52,728 nucleotides of DNA from Cohnella luojiensis (GTDB lineage Bacteria > Bacillota > Bacilli > Paenibacillales > Paenibacillaceae): NCBI RefSeq assembly GCF_004564235.1, contig NZ_SOMN01000016.1, positions 1 to 52,728 of the forward strand, read 5' to 3'. This document shows, piece by piece, positions 1 through 8,530 of this stretch (position 1 is its first letter; every line of letters begins with the position of its first letter). Under the pieces are notes generated by a model. That model searched no databases. It was given only the letters and a program-made list of their open reading frames with translations, and was not told where the DNA came from. Made by a program: the position numbers and the translations under genes.

Positions 1-334
1 TTAAAGCGGTAATGCCGCTCTATTTCCACCCAAAGTACCGCTCACTTCGATTTAAAGCGGCAAGGCCGCTCTATTTCCACCCAAAATGCCGCTCACGTCG
101 ATTTAAAGCGGCAAGGCCGCTCTATTTCCACCCAAAGTGCCGTTCACGTCGATTTAAAGCGGCAAGACCGCTCTATTTCCACCCAAAGTGCCGTTCACTT
201 CGATTTAAAGCGGTAATGCCGCTCTATTTCCACCCAAAGTACCGCTCACTTCGATTTAAAGCGGCAAGGCCGCTCTATTTCCACCCAAAATGCCGCTCAC
301 GTCGATTTAAAGCGGCAAGGCCGCTCTATTTTTT
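1..334. repeat. Tandem array A, 51-bp units with AGCGGC hairpin
   Basis: Units begin at about 0, 51, 102, 153, 204, 255 and 306, so the period is exactly 51 bp; the array is cut by the left window edge and ends in a partial unit near 331. Each unit carries AGCGGC-AAG-GCCGCT, a 6-bp stem with a 3-nt loop, or a one-mismatch variant, followed by a CTATTTCCACCC segment. Bases 1-127 are identical to 205-331, so the array also has a higher-order period of four units (204 bp). It lies just downstream of the leftward AraC-family gene. Because 51 is a multiple of three, one frame stays open through it; I take that as a by-product of the period. Confidence 0.95.
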
Positions 335-349
335 GCCCCGTTGGACGAA

Positions 350-1204
350 TCAACCCAATCCGGCGTTCTGGACCGCTCTCATGTACTCTTCCGGAGATTT
401 CCCGAGGATCGATTTGAAGGCTTTAATGAAATGAGCCTGATCATAATAGCCCATATCCAAAGAAAGCTTCAACCAATCGACGACCTCCCCTTTCTCTATC
501 TTCTCGGCCACCTCGTGAAGCCGATAACGTTGGATCACGCCCTTAGGGCTGACGCCGATGTAACGGTCGAATAGCCGTTGCAATGTTCTCGCGCTCTTGC
601 CGTAACGAGCTGCCAACTGTTCGACCCTGAGGATTTCAGGCTCCGCTACGAGAACAGCCACCATCTCATTCAGGAGTCCGACGTTATCATCCCGCTCCGG
701 AAGCCGTTCCAAGAAGAACCGATCGATCCGTCCAACCTGGCCGGCCACATCCTGCGTGCCAAGTACTTCGTCTTCCAGAGACAAAGCATCTTCCCCGAAT
801 GCCTCTCGCAAAACAATCGACCGATTAGTAAGCGTAGATAGAGGACTCTTCCAGATGGGATAGAATCCCGCGGGGTTAAATTTAATGGCAATTACTCTGC
901 CTTGGTCCTGGAGTACTTGCGTGGACGTTTTCTCCCAGATTCCGTACACCCGCGTATTACCAGGCTCGAAGACGAGATTCACGTTAGGATGGGACAGAAC
1001 GGCTTGTCGATAAGGCTCCTGTCCCCTTAAATCCCATTCCGACACCCAATAATGCTGAATGTAGAGTTTAAGCTCTGCGGCGGGTTCGTACCGGGATAGC
1101 TTAAACTTCGATTTTCCGGCATCCGCCTGCAAAATCCCCTTGGTTGAATGGTCGGCTATCGGATCCATGAATTCGGTCACCCTCCCGCTTACGGCTTGTC
1201 GCAT
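350..1204 (-). CDS. AraC-family transcriptional regulator
   Basis: The protein has 284 residues. The N-terminal half (about 35-150) resembles the DUF6597-type sensor region seen in some AraC regulators (YWVSEWDL, then a conserved FEP segment). The C-terminal 100 residues form the double helix-turn-helix: the first helix lies around RVEQLAARYGKSARTLQRL and the second carries the family signature GYYDQAHFIKAFK. It should bind DNA and control nearby genes; the ligand is unknown. I chose the ATG at 1204 because AGGAAAG sits about 10 nt upstream. The frame stays open to 1456, but that would run through the divergent SRPBCC gene, whose start is 74 bp away. The shared intergenic region suggests that the regulator controls its neighbour. 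Confidence 0.9.
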   Translation of the reverse strand: MRQAVSGRVTEFMDPIADHSTKGILQADAGKSKFKLSRYEPAAELKLYIQHYWVSEWDLRGQEPYRQAVLSHPNVNLVFEPGNTRVYGIWEKTSTQVLQDQGRVIAIKFNPAGFYPIWKSPLSTLTNRSIVLREAFGEDALSLEDEVLGTQDVAGQVGRIDRFFLERLPERDDNVGLLNEMVAVLVAEPEILRVEQLAARYGKSARTLQRLFDRYIGVSPKGVIQRYRLHEVAEKIEKGEVVDWLKLSLDMGYYDQAHFIKAFKSILGKSPEEYMRAVQNAGLG

Positions 1205-1277
1205 TTTTACAATACTTTCCTGTATCGTTATTCTATCATAAGAGTGATCACCAACCGAGTTGAAAGGGGACCTATTC

Positions 1278-1733
1278 ATGGAACTGAAATTCGTATTGTA
1301 TGTTGGGGCATCGCCGGAAAAAATATGGGAAACTCTGACCCAACCCGAAGGGACTAAAGCCACCTTCTTCGGCAGCGTCATCCGTTCGTCTTTCGAGGAA
1401 GGAAGCTCATACGAATACGTCGGACCGGGCGTAGATGGGGATGAAACGATACACACCTACGGCAAGATCCTTACCTTCGAACCTAATAAAGTATTTAGCT
1501 GCTTGGAGCATCCCGGACCGTCCTATAGACCGAACCATGCAGAGCTTACGACCCGAATCACGATCACTCTGGAGCCGGTAGGAGAAACAAACACCACGAA
1601 GATGACGCTGGTCAATGACCAGTGGACGGAAAACCACCCTTCGTTTGAGACTACGGCGGAGAACTGGCCGATGATCTTGAGCAACATTAAGACTTTCGCG
1701 GAGACGGGCAAGACGCTCGACTTCGGCTGGTAA
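1278..1733 (+). CDS. SRPBCC (AHSA1-type) domain protein
   Basis: This 151-residue protein has the START/Bet v1-like fold pattern of the AHSA1 family: an N-terminal strand followed by PEKIWETLTQPEGTK, a central region of paired strands, and a C-terminal helix beginning near TTAENWPMILSNIKT. Members bind hydrophobic ligands or act as cochaperone-like proteins, and the ligand cannot be read from sequence. The ATG at 1278 is preceded by AAAGGGGA at a good distance; an in-frame TTG at 1260 lies before that site and is rejected. It is transcribed divergently from the AraC-family gene. That pairing is common for ligand-responsive regulators and their targets, but the link is inference. Confidence 0.85.
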   Translation: MELKFVLYVGASPEKIWETLTQPEGTKATFFGSVIRSSFEEGSSYEYVGPGVDGDETIHTYGKILTFEPNKVFSCLEHPGPSYRPNHAELTTRITITLEPVGETNTTKMTLVNDQWTENHPSFETTAENWPMILSNIKTFAETGKTLDFGW

Positions 1734-1754
1734 GAACGGAATAGCTAGTAACCG

Positions 1755-1784
1755 AAAGCCCCGTCAGACGACGAGGGCTTTTTT
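1755..1784 (+). terminator. Rho-independent terminator after SRPBCC gene
   Basis: AAAGCCCCGTC pairs with GACGAGGGCTTT (one bulge) around a 4-nt loop and is followed by a T run. It lies 22 nt after the stop codon. Confidence 0.85.
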
Positions 1785-1890
1785 AGTGGGGTTTGCTCAT
1801 TAACTTCCAAATCGAAAAAAGAAGGAATACTGCGGTTTTCCTCGAATTCTGGATAAGCAAGCAATATCCCCCAAGAATGGACTTGATCCT

Positions 1891-2685
1891 TTGAGCGAAC
1901 TGGCGACCCCACGAAAACGAATTCGACCCGAGATTATCATTGTCAGCTTGCTGCTGCTTCTCCCCATTAGCGTTGCGGTCGTTTTCTTTCTCCCGCGATA
2001 CTATGTTTTTACCGCACCCGGCGAGATCGTTTCCGTTCAAGAGCTAGGCGTCGATGGCAGCGTGAATTTCACCTACGTTCGCGAAGGGTTTACCAAGAAC
2101 CTATATGAACGATGGAGCACCAAACAAGCGTTTCCAGATGCGGAGTTCGTATCCGCGGACGCATCGGTCGAAAAAGACTTTTCCGACATGCAGGACATGG
2201 GCGAGGATTATCGCGACGAAACGATTCGCAATGCGATAACTTCCGCTGATGACGAAGTAGGATCAGATACCGATACGGAAGAGCCCGCCGGCGAATTCGA
2301 ACAAAGGCTTGAAGCTCTTATCGAGGAATCCACGGATTATTACGGCGATTCTCTGGGGCTAATGCTAGCTATCGGCCTGGTCGAAGAGGCTAATCAAGAG
2401 GACTTTTCCGCAAATGGACATTACGTCATCGCGGGAACGGGAACGATTGAAGCGGATCACACCGTGGGCTCCGTCGGCTCGATCCGAGACAAGCTAAGGA
2501 CTGCGGAGCAGTTCGGAGCGGACTATTTTCTCGTGCCTAAGGATAAGGAGCGCTTCTATTATGAAGGTCTGAGCAACGAGGAAGAGGCCTCTTTAGTGGC
2601 AGAAGAGCTTGGATTGACGCTTCAAGTGGTACCCGTGGACACTTTGGACGATGCGCTGGATTTTCTAAGAACAATGAACCCCTAA
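1891..2685 (+). CDS. Membrane-anchored Lon-like (S16) serine protease domain protein
   Basis: The 264-residue protein has one N-terminal membrane segment (about 15-36) and an extracytoplasmic remainder. The last 120 residues match the S16 protease domain of Lon and YlbL: a nucleophile segment YGDSLGLMLAIG (Ser154), GTGTIEADHTVGSVGSIRDK with the general-base Lys201, then FGADYFLVPK. The PDZ domain found in YlbL is missing; an acidic linker (about 100-140) takes its place. The start is uncertain: I use the TTG at 1891, but no strong ribosome-binding site precedes it and the frame stays open upstream. It lies 21 bp before the DUF4328 gene, and the two probably form an operon. The substrate is unknown. 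Confidence 0.75.
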   Translation: MSELATPRKRIRPEIIIVSLLLLLPISVAVVFFLPRYYVFTAPGEIVSVQELGVDGSVNFTYVREGFTKNLYERWSTKQAFPDAEFVSADASVEKDFSDMQDMGEDYRDETIRNAITSADDEVGSDTDTEEPAGEFEQRLEALIEESTDYYGDSLGLMLAIGLVEEANQEDFSANGHYVIAGTGTIEADHTVGSVGSIRDKLRTAEQFGADYFLVPKDKERFYYEGLSNEEEASLVAEELGLTLQVVPVDTLDDALDFLRTMNP

Positions 2686-2706
2686 AATAGAGGAGAGTCA
2701 CCTTTA

Positions 2707-3360
2707 ATGAAGCTTAAATCGGAAATGTTATCCAACGTTCTCACCATCATGCTGTGGGTGCTGGTCGCCAGCTCCGCCATCACCTTTCTATGCACGATTG
2801 TCTATGTTATTGATGTAGATTTATACATTGACTATGCTTACTCCCTGGACGGAATTGTGGACATCATGTCCCGCGTACTCTATATCAGCATTATTGTTCT
2901 TTATCTAATCTGGATCTACCGCGTGCATATGGATCTAAACACCATCATGCCTAATTATCCTCGTTCGCCAGGCATGGCGCTCGTATGCAATATGGTGCCT
3001 TTATTCAACTTCTACGGCTTGCCTTCCACCTATAGCAAAATGGGTAAATCCTTAATCACCATCTCCGCGGCCCGGAAGCAAGGCTACAATTTACAGGGGC
3101 TAGCGATTTATCTGATCATCTTTCTGCTGGTCTCGAACGGACTTAACAGGGCTGTCCTGAATGCGGGTACCGAGGCGAGCTCGACTCTTCTGATTCTGTC
3201 CGGCGCGGCGAATATCGTTATCTATTCCATCTACCTGACTTTGTGCATTCAGGTTACCCGCGGGTTGCGGAACGCCCAGATCAAAGAGACGCCAGCGACT
3301 CCAATCCCGGACAAGCCCGATTGGGTTTCTTCCGGCTTCACTAACGAAATAAAAGGATGA
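2707..3360 (+). CDS. DUF4328-like integral membrane protein
   Basis: The 217-residue protein has about five hydrophobic helices. Its centre carries the DUF4328 pattern: a WIYR motif after a long helix, then SPGMALVCNMVPLFNFY. The function of the family is unknown. AGGAGAG lies about 10 nt before the ATG. It follows the Lon-like protease gene by 21 bp in the same direction, so the two may act together in membrane protein turnover, but that is only a suggestion from context. Confidence 0.7.
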   Translation: MKLKSEMLSNVLTIMLWVLVASSAITFLCTIVYVIDVDLYIDYAYSLDGIVDIMSRVLYISIIVLYLIWIYRVHMDLNTIMPNYPRSPGMALVCNMVPLFNFYGLPSTYSKMGKSLITISAARKQGYNLQGLAIYLIIFLLVSNGLNRAVLNAGTEASSTLLILSGAANIVIYSIYLTLCIQVTRGLRNAQIKETPATPIPDKPDWVSSGFTNEIKG

Positions 3361-3366
3361 ACTCGC

Positions 3367-3498
3367 ATGCCTGCCGCATTGCTTACATTGACGCTCTTTT
3401 TATCCGTGATGTGCATGATGAGCATTGTGCCTATTATAGCCGCTATGTTTAACGGCACAATCTACTCCCTACGCCTAAGCATCCGTTCCACCTGGTAG
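3367..3498 (+). CDS. Possible 43-residue membrane miniprotein
   Basis: An ATG lies 6 nt after the DUF4328 stop and is preceded by AAAGGATG at about 8 nt. It opens a 43-codon frame whose first 27 residues are almost all hydrophobic (LLTLTLFLSVMCMMSIVP), which predicts one membrane helix. The last 24 bp overlap the 3' end of the convergent nucleotidase gene. The position and ribosome-binding site favour a third, small member of the protease/DUF4328 operon. There is no family match I can name. Confidence 0.35.
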   Translation: MPAALLTLTLFLSVMCMMSIVPIIAAMFNGTIYSLRLSIRSTW

Positions 3499-4047
3499 GT
3501 GTCCCAGCAATTCGCGCCAGTTAACGATACGAGGAATTCCTAGATGTTTATTGTACGGATTATCCTTGGCATACAACTGCAACTCCAATTCGGTTAGCGT
3601 ATCCAGCACCGCCGGCTTGTCGTCGAAATAATAATCCAAGCCAAGTGTCCGAATGATATGTACCTTCTCCAAATCCCCCATCCCGCAGTAAAATCGTCCA
3701 TCCTGTACAGGGAACCCGGCTAACTCCAGCGCCTCCTTCGTTTTCTCGCAATGCTCAGCCGATCGCGCAGTGACGTAATAGATCTCATGTCCCTGTCTAA
3801 CAAGCTCCTGAAGCACCTCTACCGCATCCGGAAAAGGGGGCGCCGAGAAGTAAATCTCGTCCCTGTGGCTTTTCCACATCTCTCGCCCTTCCTCCACCGT
3901 TAACCCGAAAGCCTCATGGACGGAGATCGTCGTCAAGGCATGGAAAACCTCTATGCCGATTTGTTTGTTCAGCTTCGTGTTATAAATTCGGAAGGCATGC
4001 TCCCGCAAGTTAAGCAAAGTATCGTCGATATCGAATCCGAATTTCAT
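3475..4047 (-). CDS. HAD-superfamily nucleotidase (YqfW/NT5C-like)
   Basis: The 190-residue protein starts with the HAD motif I, FGFDIDDTLL (nucleophile Asp6, acid/base Asp8). Motif II is in YYVTARS, and the motif IV acidic pair is in DYYFDDKP. Length and motif spacing match the small 5'(3')-deoxyribonucleotidase-like group to which Bacillus YqfW belongs, so it probably dephosphorylates nucleotides in the cytoplasm; the true substrate is unproven. AAGGAG lies 7 nt before the ATG. It is followed on the same strand by no close gene, and a lipoprotein gene lies 98 bp upstream. Confidence 0.8.
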   Translation of the reverse strand: MKFGFDIDDTLLNLREHAFRIYNTKLNKQIGIEVFHALTTISVHEAFGLTVEEGREMWKSHRDEIYFSAPPFPDAVEVLQELVRQGHEIYYVTARSAEHCEKTKEALELAGFPVQDGRFYCGMGDLEKVHIIRTLGLDYYFDDKPAVLDTLTELELQLYAKDNPYNKHLGIPRIVNWRELLGHLPGGTDA

Positions 4048-4145
4048 CCGCTTGCTCCTTTTTCACCGCGCTATTTCAATGGATATCCCTTAAGTAGTCG
4101 TTTTGTCATATATTCAGAGCCTCCGCCCTATTATGCGCAGGAGCC

Positions 4146-4571
4146 TCAGTCGCTACCTAACAATTCGGGAAATTCCTCTAATCCGTATTGGATGACAAAT
4201 TCGTTCAGCTCGGCTACGATGTCGGCGTTCGATGCTTTGTACAGCGTTTCGTCGATTCTTATATAGCCGGTACTTGCATATTCTAATTCCTTTTCTTTCG
4301 ATAACTGCAAAATAAAGCTCTGCCCCACGGTATCAGGACGCTCAACTTCTTTATAGTTCATGGATTTGAGAGATCGGATGACATGGCTAATGGACTTTCC
4401 ATCGTCCATAATGATCTGGCTGCCATCGCCGTATTTGACCAGAATATCTTCCGTAACTTCTTCAATTGAGTCATTCACGATAATGCCCGTAGTATCGTCT
4501 TTGTTCTTGTTACATGCCATAAGCAGCGAAGCAAGGACAATGATCAGGATGAAAATCGTCGATTTTCTCAT
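4146..4571 (-). CDS. Hypothetical lipoprotein
   Basis: The 141-residue protein has a clear type II signal peptide: a charged start, a hydrophobic core, and the lipobox LLMAC with Cys20. The mature part begins NKNKDD and is acidic, with no motif I recognise. It should be anchored to the outer face of the membrane. A GGAGAGG ribosome-binding site precedes the ATG. It lies 20 bp after the methyltransferase gene on the same strand, so the two are probably co-transcribed, without an obvious functional link. Confidence 0.75.
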   Translation of the reverse strand: MRKSTIFILIIVLASLLMACNKNKDDTTGIIVNDSIEEVTEDILVKYGDGSQIIMDDGKSISHVIRSLKSMNYKEVERPDTVGQSFILQLSKEKELEYASTGYIRIDETLYKASNADIVAELNEFVIQYGLEEFPELLGSD

Positions 4572-4591
4572 TGAATCCTCTCCTTCAACCG

Positions 4592-5347
4592 TTATACCTC
4601 TCCCCAGAACACTTCCGTTACATAATCGAAATTCACTTTACCTTCTAGCTCGTTCTGATCAAAGAGCTCCCTTAATGCCGTCATCATGGGCTCGTAGTGG
4701 GGATGTCCCGGTTGCGGGCTGTACGAAGAGGATATAAGCCGGCCGCTAAGGCTCTCGAAATCAAACACTTGGCGAATGGAAAATCGAGCCTCCCGGAGCC
4801 CATCCTTCTTGAAGAAGGAGATTAGCATCTCGCGCGAAATATTCCGATGATTCACTTTGCCATAATCCGTTCCTAATTCGTGCAGCAACCGCTCGTATCC
4901 TTCTAGAAACGGAGTTCCGCTCGTTAATCGCGTATTCCAGATCAGTACGGCTTTCCCGCCCGGTCTAAGTACGCGTTGGAATTCAGCCTTCGCCGCTGCC
5001 TGATCGAACCAATGGAATGCTTGCGCGCAGACTATAAAATCATAAGAGCTAGCCGGAAGCCCCGTCTCCTCCGCAGATCCGGGTACTGCGCGGAAATCGG
5101 GATTATCCTTGGAAGCCGCCAAGGCAGCTTCCCTCATCTCTTCGTTAGGTTCCACGGCCGTCACCCGAGCCCCTCGCTCCAACAGCAAGCGCGAGAAAAT
5201 TCCGGTTCCCGCTCCGATATCCAGCACCTCGGATTGCGGTTTCAAACCGACAACGTCGACTAAATAATCGATCGCTTCCCGCGGGTAACTAGGCCGATAT
5301 TTCTTATACGTCTCCACTCGGCTAGAAAATCTTTCTTTGCTATTCAT
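4592..5347 (-). CDS. Class I SAM-dependent methyltransferase
   Basis: The 251-residue protein has the Rossmann methyltransferase signature: motif I VLDIGAGTGIFSRLL near residue 40, the acidic end of strand 2 in VTAVEPNEEM, and a later FIVCAQAFHWFD segment typical of the UbiE/Methyltransf_11 group. The substrate is unknown; such proteins usually act on small molecules. Its start overlaps the end of the upstream glyoxalase-fold gene by 8 bp, so translation is likely coupled. GGAGAG lies about 9 nt before the ATG. Confidence 0.85.
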   Translation of the reverse strand: MNSKERFSSRVETYKKYRPSYPREAIDYLVDVVGLKPQSEVLDIGAGTGIFSRLLLERGARVTAVEPNEEMREAALAASKDNPDFRAVPGSAEETGLPASSYDFIVCAQAFHWFDQAAAKAEFQRVLRPGGKAVLIWNTRLTSGTPFLEGYERLLHELGTDYGKVNHRNISREMLISFFKKDGLREARFSIRQVFDFESLSGRLISSSYSPQPGHPHYEPMMTALRELFDQNELEGKVNFDYVTEVFWGEV

Positions 5348-5729
5348 CGCGAGCCACTCTCCATTCTATGAACTCCAGGCGATTGCCGAACGGATCTTTT
5401 AGAAAAAATCGTTCGCATTCTTCGATTTCTCTCGCATCGTCTTCAATAATGGAAACGCGATTCCGGACTAAATGTTGCCGTAGTAATCGGATATTCCGAA
5501 CCTCGAATGCAGGATGAGCTTTCGTAGCCGGCGCGAAGTCCTTCTGAACGCCGATATGCACTTGATGCGCGCCGCATTGAAACCAGACTCCTCCGCGCGG
5601 TCTTAAGCTCTCCGGCTTAGGAATTTCCTCCCAACCCAATAGCTTGCCAAAGAACGAGCGGGCATCCGGTTCGCAGCCTTCGGGAGCAGCTAATTGGACG
5701 TGATCGATCCCGATAAACGCATAAGTCAT
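5340..5729 (-). CDS. VOC-family (glyoxalase/bleomycin-resistance fold) protein
   Basis: The 129-residue protein has the paired beta-alpha-beta-beta-beta modules of the vicinal oxygen chelate fold. It opens with GIDHVQLAAPEG (metal-ligand His), has GGVWFQCGAHQVHIGV in the middle, and ends with FFLKDPFGNRLEFIEW, which supplies a closing Glu ligand. It may be a small dioxygenase, isomerase or binding protein; no substrate can be assigned. It is the first gene of a leftward operon and overlaps the methyltransferase by 8 bp. AAAGGAGG precedes the ATG. Confidence 0.85.
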   Translation of the reverse strand: MTYAFIGIDHVQLAAPEGCEPDARSFFGKLLGWEEIPKPESLRPRGGVWFQCGAHQVHIGVQKDFAPATKAHPAFEVRNIRLLRQHLVRNRVSIIEDDAREIEECERFFLKDPFGNRLEFIEWRVARDE

Positions 5730-5894
5730 GGCGCATTGCCTCCTTTAATGCTGTTTCACTCTGTGAGACGTTGTTTCATTATTTAAGAATATAATAATAC
5801 AACGTCTTCATTAAATCCATATGGCCTAAGATAAGCAAGACGCTTCGCTTTTTGATAGAATGGAAGCACGAGTCACAGAGCGGAGGGCGCGATT

Positions 5895-6668
5895 TTGGAT
5901 TACATTATTCTCGATATCGAATTTAACGGACGTAAATTTGCCAGCGACCTGCCGATGGAAGTCATTGAAATCGGAGCCGTGAGACTGAATTCATCTCTGG
6001 AGCAGACCGATGAGTTCTCGTCGCTGATCAAGCCGGTCTATTTCTCCAAGCTTAACGCGTTCATCAAGAAGAAAACGGGAATCCCCCAGGAAGAGATCGA
6101 TATTGCCGAGGGCTTTCGCAAAGTTATTGCCGATTTCACCGAATGGCTTAATCTCAGCGAAGAGTTCTTACTGGTCACTTGGGGCGGCGAGGATTTGAAG
6201 CGGATCGTGTTCGATACCAGGATGCACAAGCTTGACGATGCATACTGGATGGCGGCTCCTTATTTCGACCTGCTGAAGGGATTCCTGCGCTACAAGAACG
6301 TCACGAACGACGTCAGCGTAGAAGCCGCTCTTCTTGACCTGAATATCTCCGCTGAGGGATCTGCCCACCGGGCACTTGACGATGCGCGTATGACGTCCGA
6401 GGTTTTCCGAAAGATATATCGCGAATTGGATCTGGAGCTTATGCAATATTACAAAGACCAATTCTCCAACTCCAAGGAACGCAGATTGATCAAAAACGCG
6501 GTTCGCGGGATGCTCGCCCAGAAGAAAATGCAGGAATGGGAAACGTTCGTGGAAAGCTATTTGGCGGAAAAAGTCGATCTAACAGATGAAAGAAAGCGCG
6601 CGGAGCTTCAGGAGTATTATGCATTAGAGCTGGAGAAGAAAGCGCCGCCGATTAGGACAGAGAAATAG
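5895..6668 (+). CDS. DEDDh 3'-5' exonuclease (KapD-like)
   Basis: The 257-residue protein starts LDIEFN with the first acidic pair Asp7 and Glu9. It has a central Asp near 100 (WGGED) and the third Exo motif HRALDDAR (His158, Asp163), so all DEDDh catalytic positions are present. The family covers RNase T, the polymerase III epsilon subunit and Bacillus KapD, which acts in sporulation control. The C-terminal 75 residues are a charged helical extension not found in the shortest members. The start codon is TTG, chosen because GGAGGG lies 7 nt upstream. The substrate (RNA or DNA) is undecided. Confidence 0.8.
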   Translation: MDYIILDIEFNGRKFASDLPMEVIEIGAVRLNSSLEQTDEFSSLIKPVYFSKLNAFIKKKTGIPQEEIDIAEGFRKVIADFTEWLNLSEEFLLVTWGGEDLKRIVFDTRMHKLDDAYWMAAPYFDLLKGFLRYKNVTNDVSVEAALLDLNISAEGSAHRALDDARMTSEVFRKIYRELDLELMQYYKDQFSNSKERRLIKNAVRGMLAQKKMQEWETFVESYLAEKVDLTDERKRAELQEYYALELEKKAPPIRTEK

Positions 6669-6723
6669 ATTCGGCAAAGTAAATCGCCCCTGTGCGGTTT
6701 ACTTGTAAGTGATTTAACTTAAG

Positions 6724-6915
6724 CTGAAACGGTCATTTTGACCACCTCACAAGCTCATGAACTAACTTCACATTTTGAGACGGTCACTTTGACCGTCTTG
6801 ACTCCCAAACTCGGTATGGATGTTTTGATTCGTACACTGAAACGGTCATTTTGACCACCTCACACGTACACTCAGCCAATATTGCATTTGAAACTGTCAT
6901 TTTGACCGTCTGGAC
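6724..6915. repeat. Array B, four ACGGTCA palindrome units (51/62/51 bp)
   Basis: Cores at 6729, 6780, 6842 and 6893 give spacings of 51, 62 and 51 bp. The best core is GACGGTCA-CTT-TGACCGTC at 6779, an 8-bp perfect stem; the others have one or two mismatches. The array fills the 319-bp gap between the convergent exonuclease and phosphotransferase genes. There is no T run after any stem, so these do not look like ordinary terminators. Confidence 0.85.
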
Positions 6916-6987
6916 TATGAAACGTTCATCCCGCGTTGATTCAATGCGGCCTGCTTCGTCATTGTCTTGTTCTCTGCAAATTGACAT

Positions 6988-7860
6988 CTATTTTTTAGAT
7001 ATAAGAGCCTTCCAATAGTTCCATGCCTTCAAGTAACCCTCTAGATCATGCGGATGGTGCTGAATACAGATACTGATTCGACAATATAGCTGAAAAACGA
7101 CCTCTTCGATCAATCTCGATCTATCGACCTGCTCGTGTCGGAACAAGGCGTATGCCTCGAACAAGGTTTCGACAGTCAGATCGTCCGGGGAAGAGCAGAA
7201 AGCGTACGTAAAATCATAGAGGACAGGACCCGCCATAGGCGACGGGTCGATGACGCCCTTCAGTTTATTCCCATGGAATACGAAGTTATGGACGCCCATA
7301 TCCCCATGCAGCAGATACCGTCCATCGCTCTCATCAACTTGCGATATTTTCTCGATTAGCGACTTCATGGTCTCGTAATTATCGGCTGGTAAACGGCTGC
7401 CGATATTTTCCCGTGCGCCTTCGAGGCTTCGCTCATTAAACTCGCGCCAAGAATGGACCGGCCATTCCAGCCTGCCCCAACCGTCCGTTTCTTGATAGAT
7501 GACATAACGATTGAGGAGCTCCGTAACCAATAGCGATAGCCAGTCTATTTTCGAGCCCCGATTATGGTGGGTTTCTCCTGTAATGTAGCTGTAGACGATA
7601 AAGGTTTTATCAGGCGCGAAGTATAGAAGCTTAGGAAATAAAGCGGAATCCCGGTATGTCGCAAGCAAATTTTCAACCACTACAAGATTATCCGTCCTCT
7701 CGCGCTTTAGCACGTATCTTGGCTCGCCGTCTGACCAGATGGTATAAACAAGCCCTTCCGTAGTTCCATTCCGGTTATTCACGATCTGATCCGCGTTACC
7801 TATGATGCGTCTTGCACTCAGCTCATTAACGATGACATTAACATCCGTTTGATTTAACAA
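6988..7860 (-). CDS. Aminoglycoside phosphotransferase-family (APH fold) kinase
   Basis: The 290-residue protein has the kinase-like APH fold: an N-lobe lysine in YVLKRERT, the catalytic loop HGDMGVHNFVF near residue 205, and the metal-binding Asp in LKGVIDPSP. The family includes resistance enzymes but also many small-molecule kinases such as those for choline, homoserine or methylthioribose, and nothing here points to antibiotic resistance. The TTG start is chosen because GGGGGAAG lies about 6 nt upstream. It follows the CwlK-like gene by 22 bp on the same strand, suggesting co-transcription. Confidence 0.8.
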   Translation of the reverse strand: MLNQTDVNVIVNELSARRIIGNADQIVNNRNGTTEGLVYTIWSDGEPRYVLKRERTDNLVVVENLLATYRDSALFPKLLYFAPDKTFIVYSYITGETHHNRGSKIDWLSLLVTELLNRYVIYQETDGWGRLEWPVHSWREFNERSLEGARENIGSRLPADNYETMKSLIEKISQVDESDGRYLLHGDMGVHNFVFHGNKLKGVIDPSPMAGPVLYDFTYAFCSSPDDLTVETLFEAYALFRHEQVDRSRLIEEVVFQLYCRISICIQHHPHDLEGYLKAWNYWKALISKK

Positions 7861-7882
7861 CTTCTTCCCCCCATGCCGGCCC

Positions 7883-8530
7883 CTATCGGAAATCCGGGCT
7901 CTGTGTCTTTACTGCGGCTATCTGATCAGGAGGGCGCCATCCCCGCTGCAGCTCGCCTATAGAATAACCGAAATCCATCTGCAGATGCGGATAATCTCGG
8001 AAGTTTACCCAATCTCCTCCCCAGGAGAAGCCTAATTGCTTCGCTATGGTCACGACTTCCAGCCAGTCCGACTTGCCGTTGCGGTTTCCGTCGTACTCCA
8101 AATCCCAAAGTACCTTGCCTCCGGGAGCGCCAAGCGCAAAATCGATGGCCAGGCCGTAGTTGTGGTAGGATTGCCCGCCTTCGACTTGGGTCACGATTGC
8201 CCCTTCGTCGCTGCGGCCTTTGCGATAAAGGGCGTTCTGCTCTTCCGTACTGCGAAAGTCATCGGTGATGACGACATGGATTCCGACGTTCTCGCTCAGC
8301 GCAACAAGTTCATCCTTCTTCGCAGCGACGACCGGATGCAGTCGCGTCACCTCGGGAACTTCGCGGAACCATTCAATAGGTACTAGTCTCTCTAGCACTG
8401 GAACATTTGCCAATAAGAACACCATGACCGCCGTTGCGGCTAGCCCTAGCCATAATCCTCTACTTCTTCTCTGTCTTAACGATCTGTTCTGGGAACGAAC
8501 GACGATGGCTTCTTGGTTCGAAACGTTCAT
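7883..8530 (-). CDS. M15-family peptidoglycan peptidase (CwlK-like)
   Basis: The 215-residue protein has an N-terminal signal anchor (about 27-45), so the peptidase should face the cell wall. The M15C motifs are intact: DDFRSTEEQ, the zinc-binding SYHNYGLAIDF, and WGGDWVNFRDYPHLQM, which supplies the second His. B. subtilis CwlK of the same family cuts the L-Ala-D-Glu bond of peptidoglycan stem peptides; I infer the same activity. The promoter must lie in the 573-bp gap it shares with fabV, which holds repeat array C. Confidence 0.85.
   Translation of the reverse strand: MNVSNQEAIVVRSQNRSLRQRRSRGLWLGLAATAVMVFLLANVPVLERLVPIEWFREVPEVTRLHPVVAAKKDELVALSENVGIHVVITDDFRSTEEQNALYRKGRSDEGAIVTQVEGGQSYHNYGLAIDFALGAPGGKVLWDLEYDGNRNGKSDWLEVVTIAKQLGFSWGGDWVNFRDYPHLQMDFGYSIGELQRGWRPPDQIAAVKTQSPDFR

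Noticed and set aside
12..434. Long open frames through the repeat arrays (also at 8670, 18817, 32193, 43286 and 52291) as genes
   Set aside because: They arise because the 51-bp period is a multiple of three; none has a convincing ribosome-binding site. The possibility is kept only as a low-interest finding.
6724..6915. ACGGTCA palindromes as transcription terminators
   Set aside because: Stems are short and no T run follows any of them; four copies at fixed spacing fit an array better.
6988..7860. Antibiotic resistance gene
   Set aside because: The APH fold is shared by many metabolic kinases, and nothing in sequence or context points to resistance.
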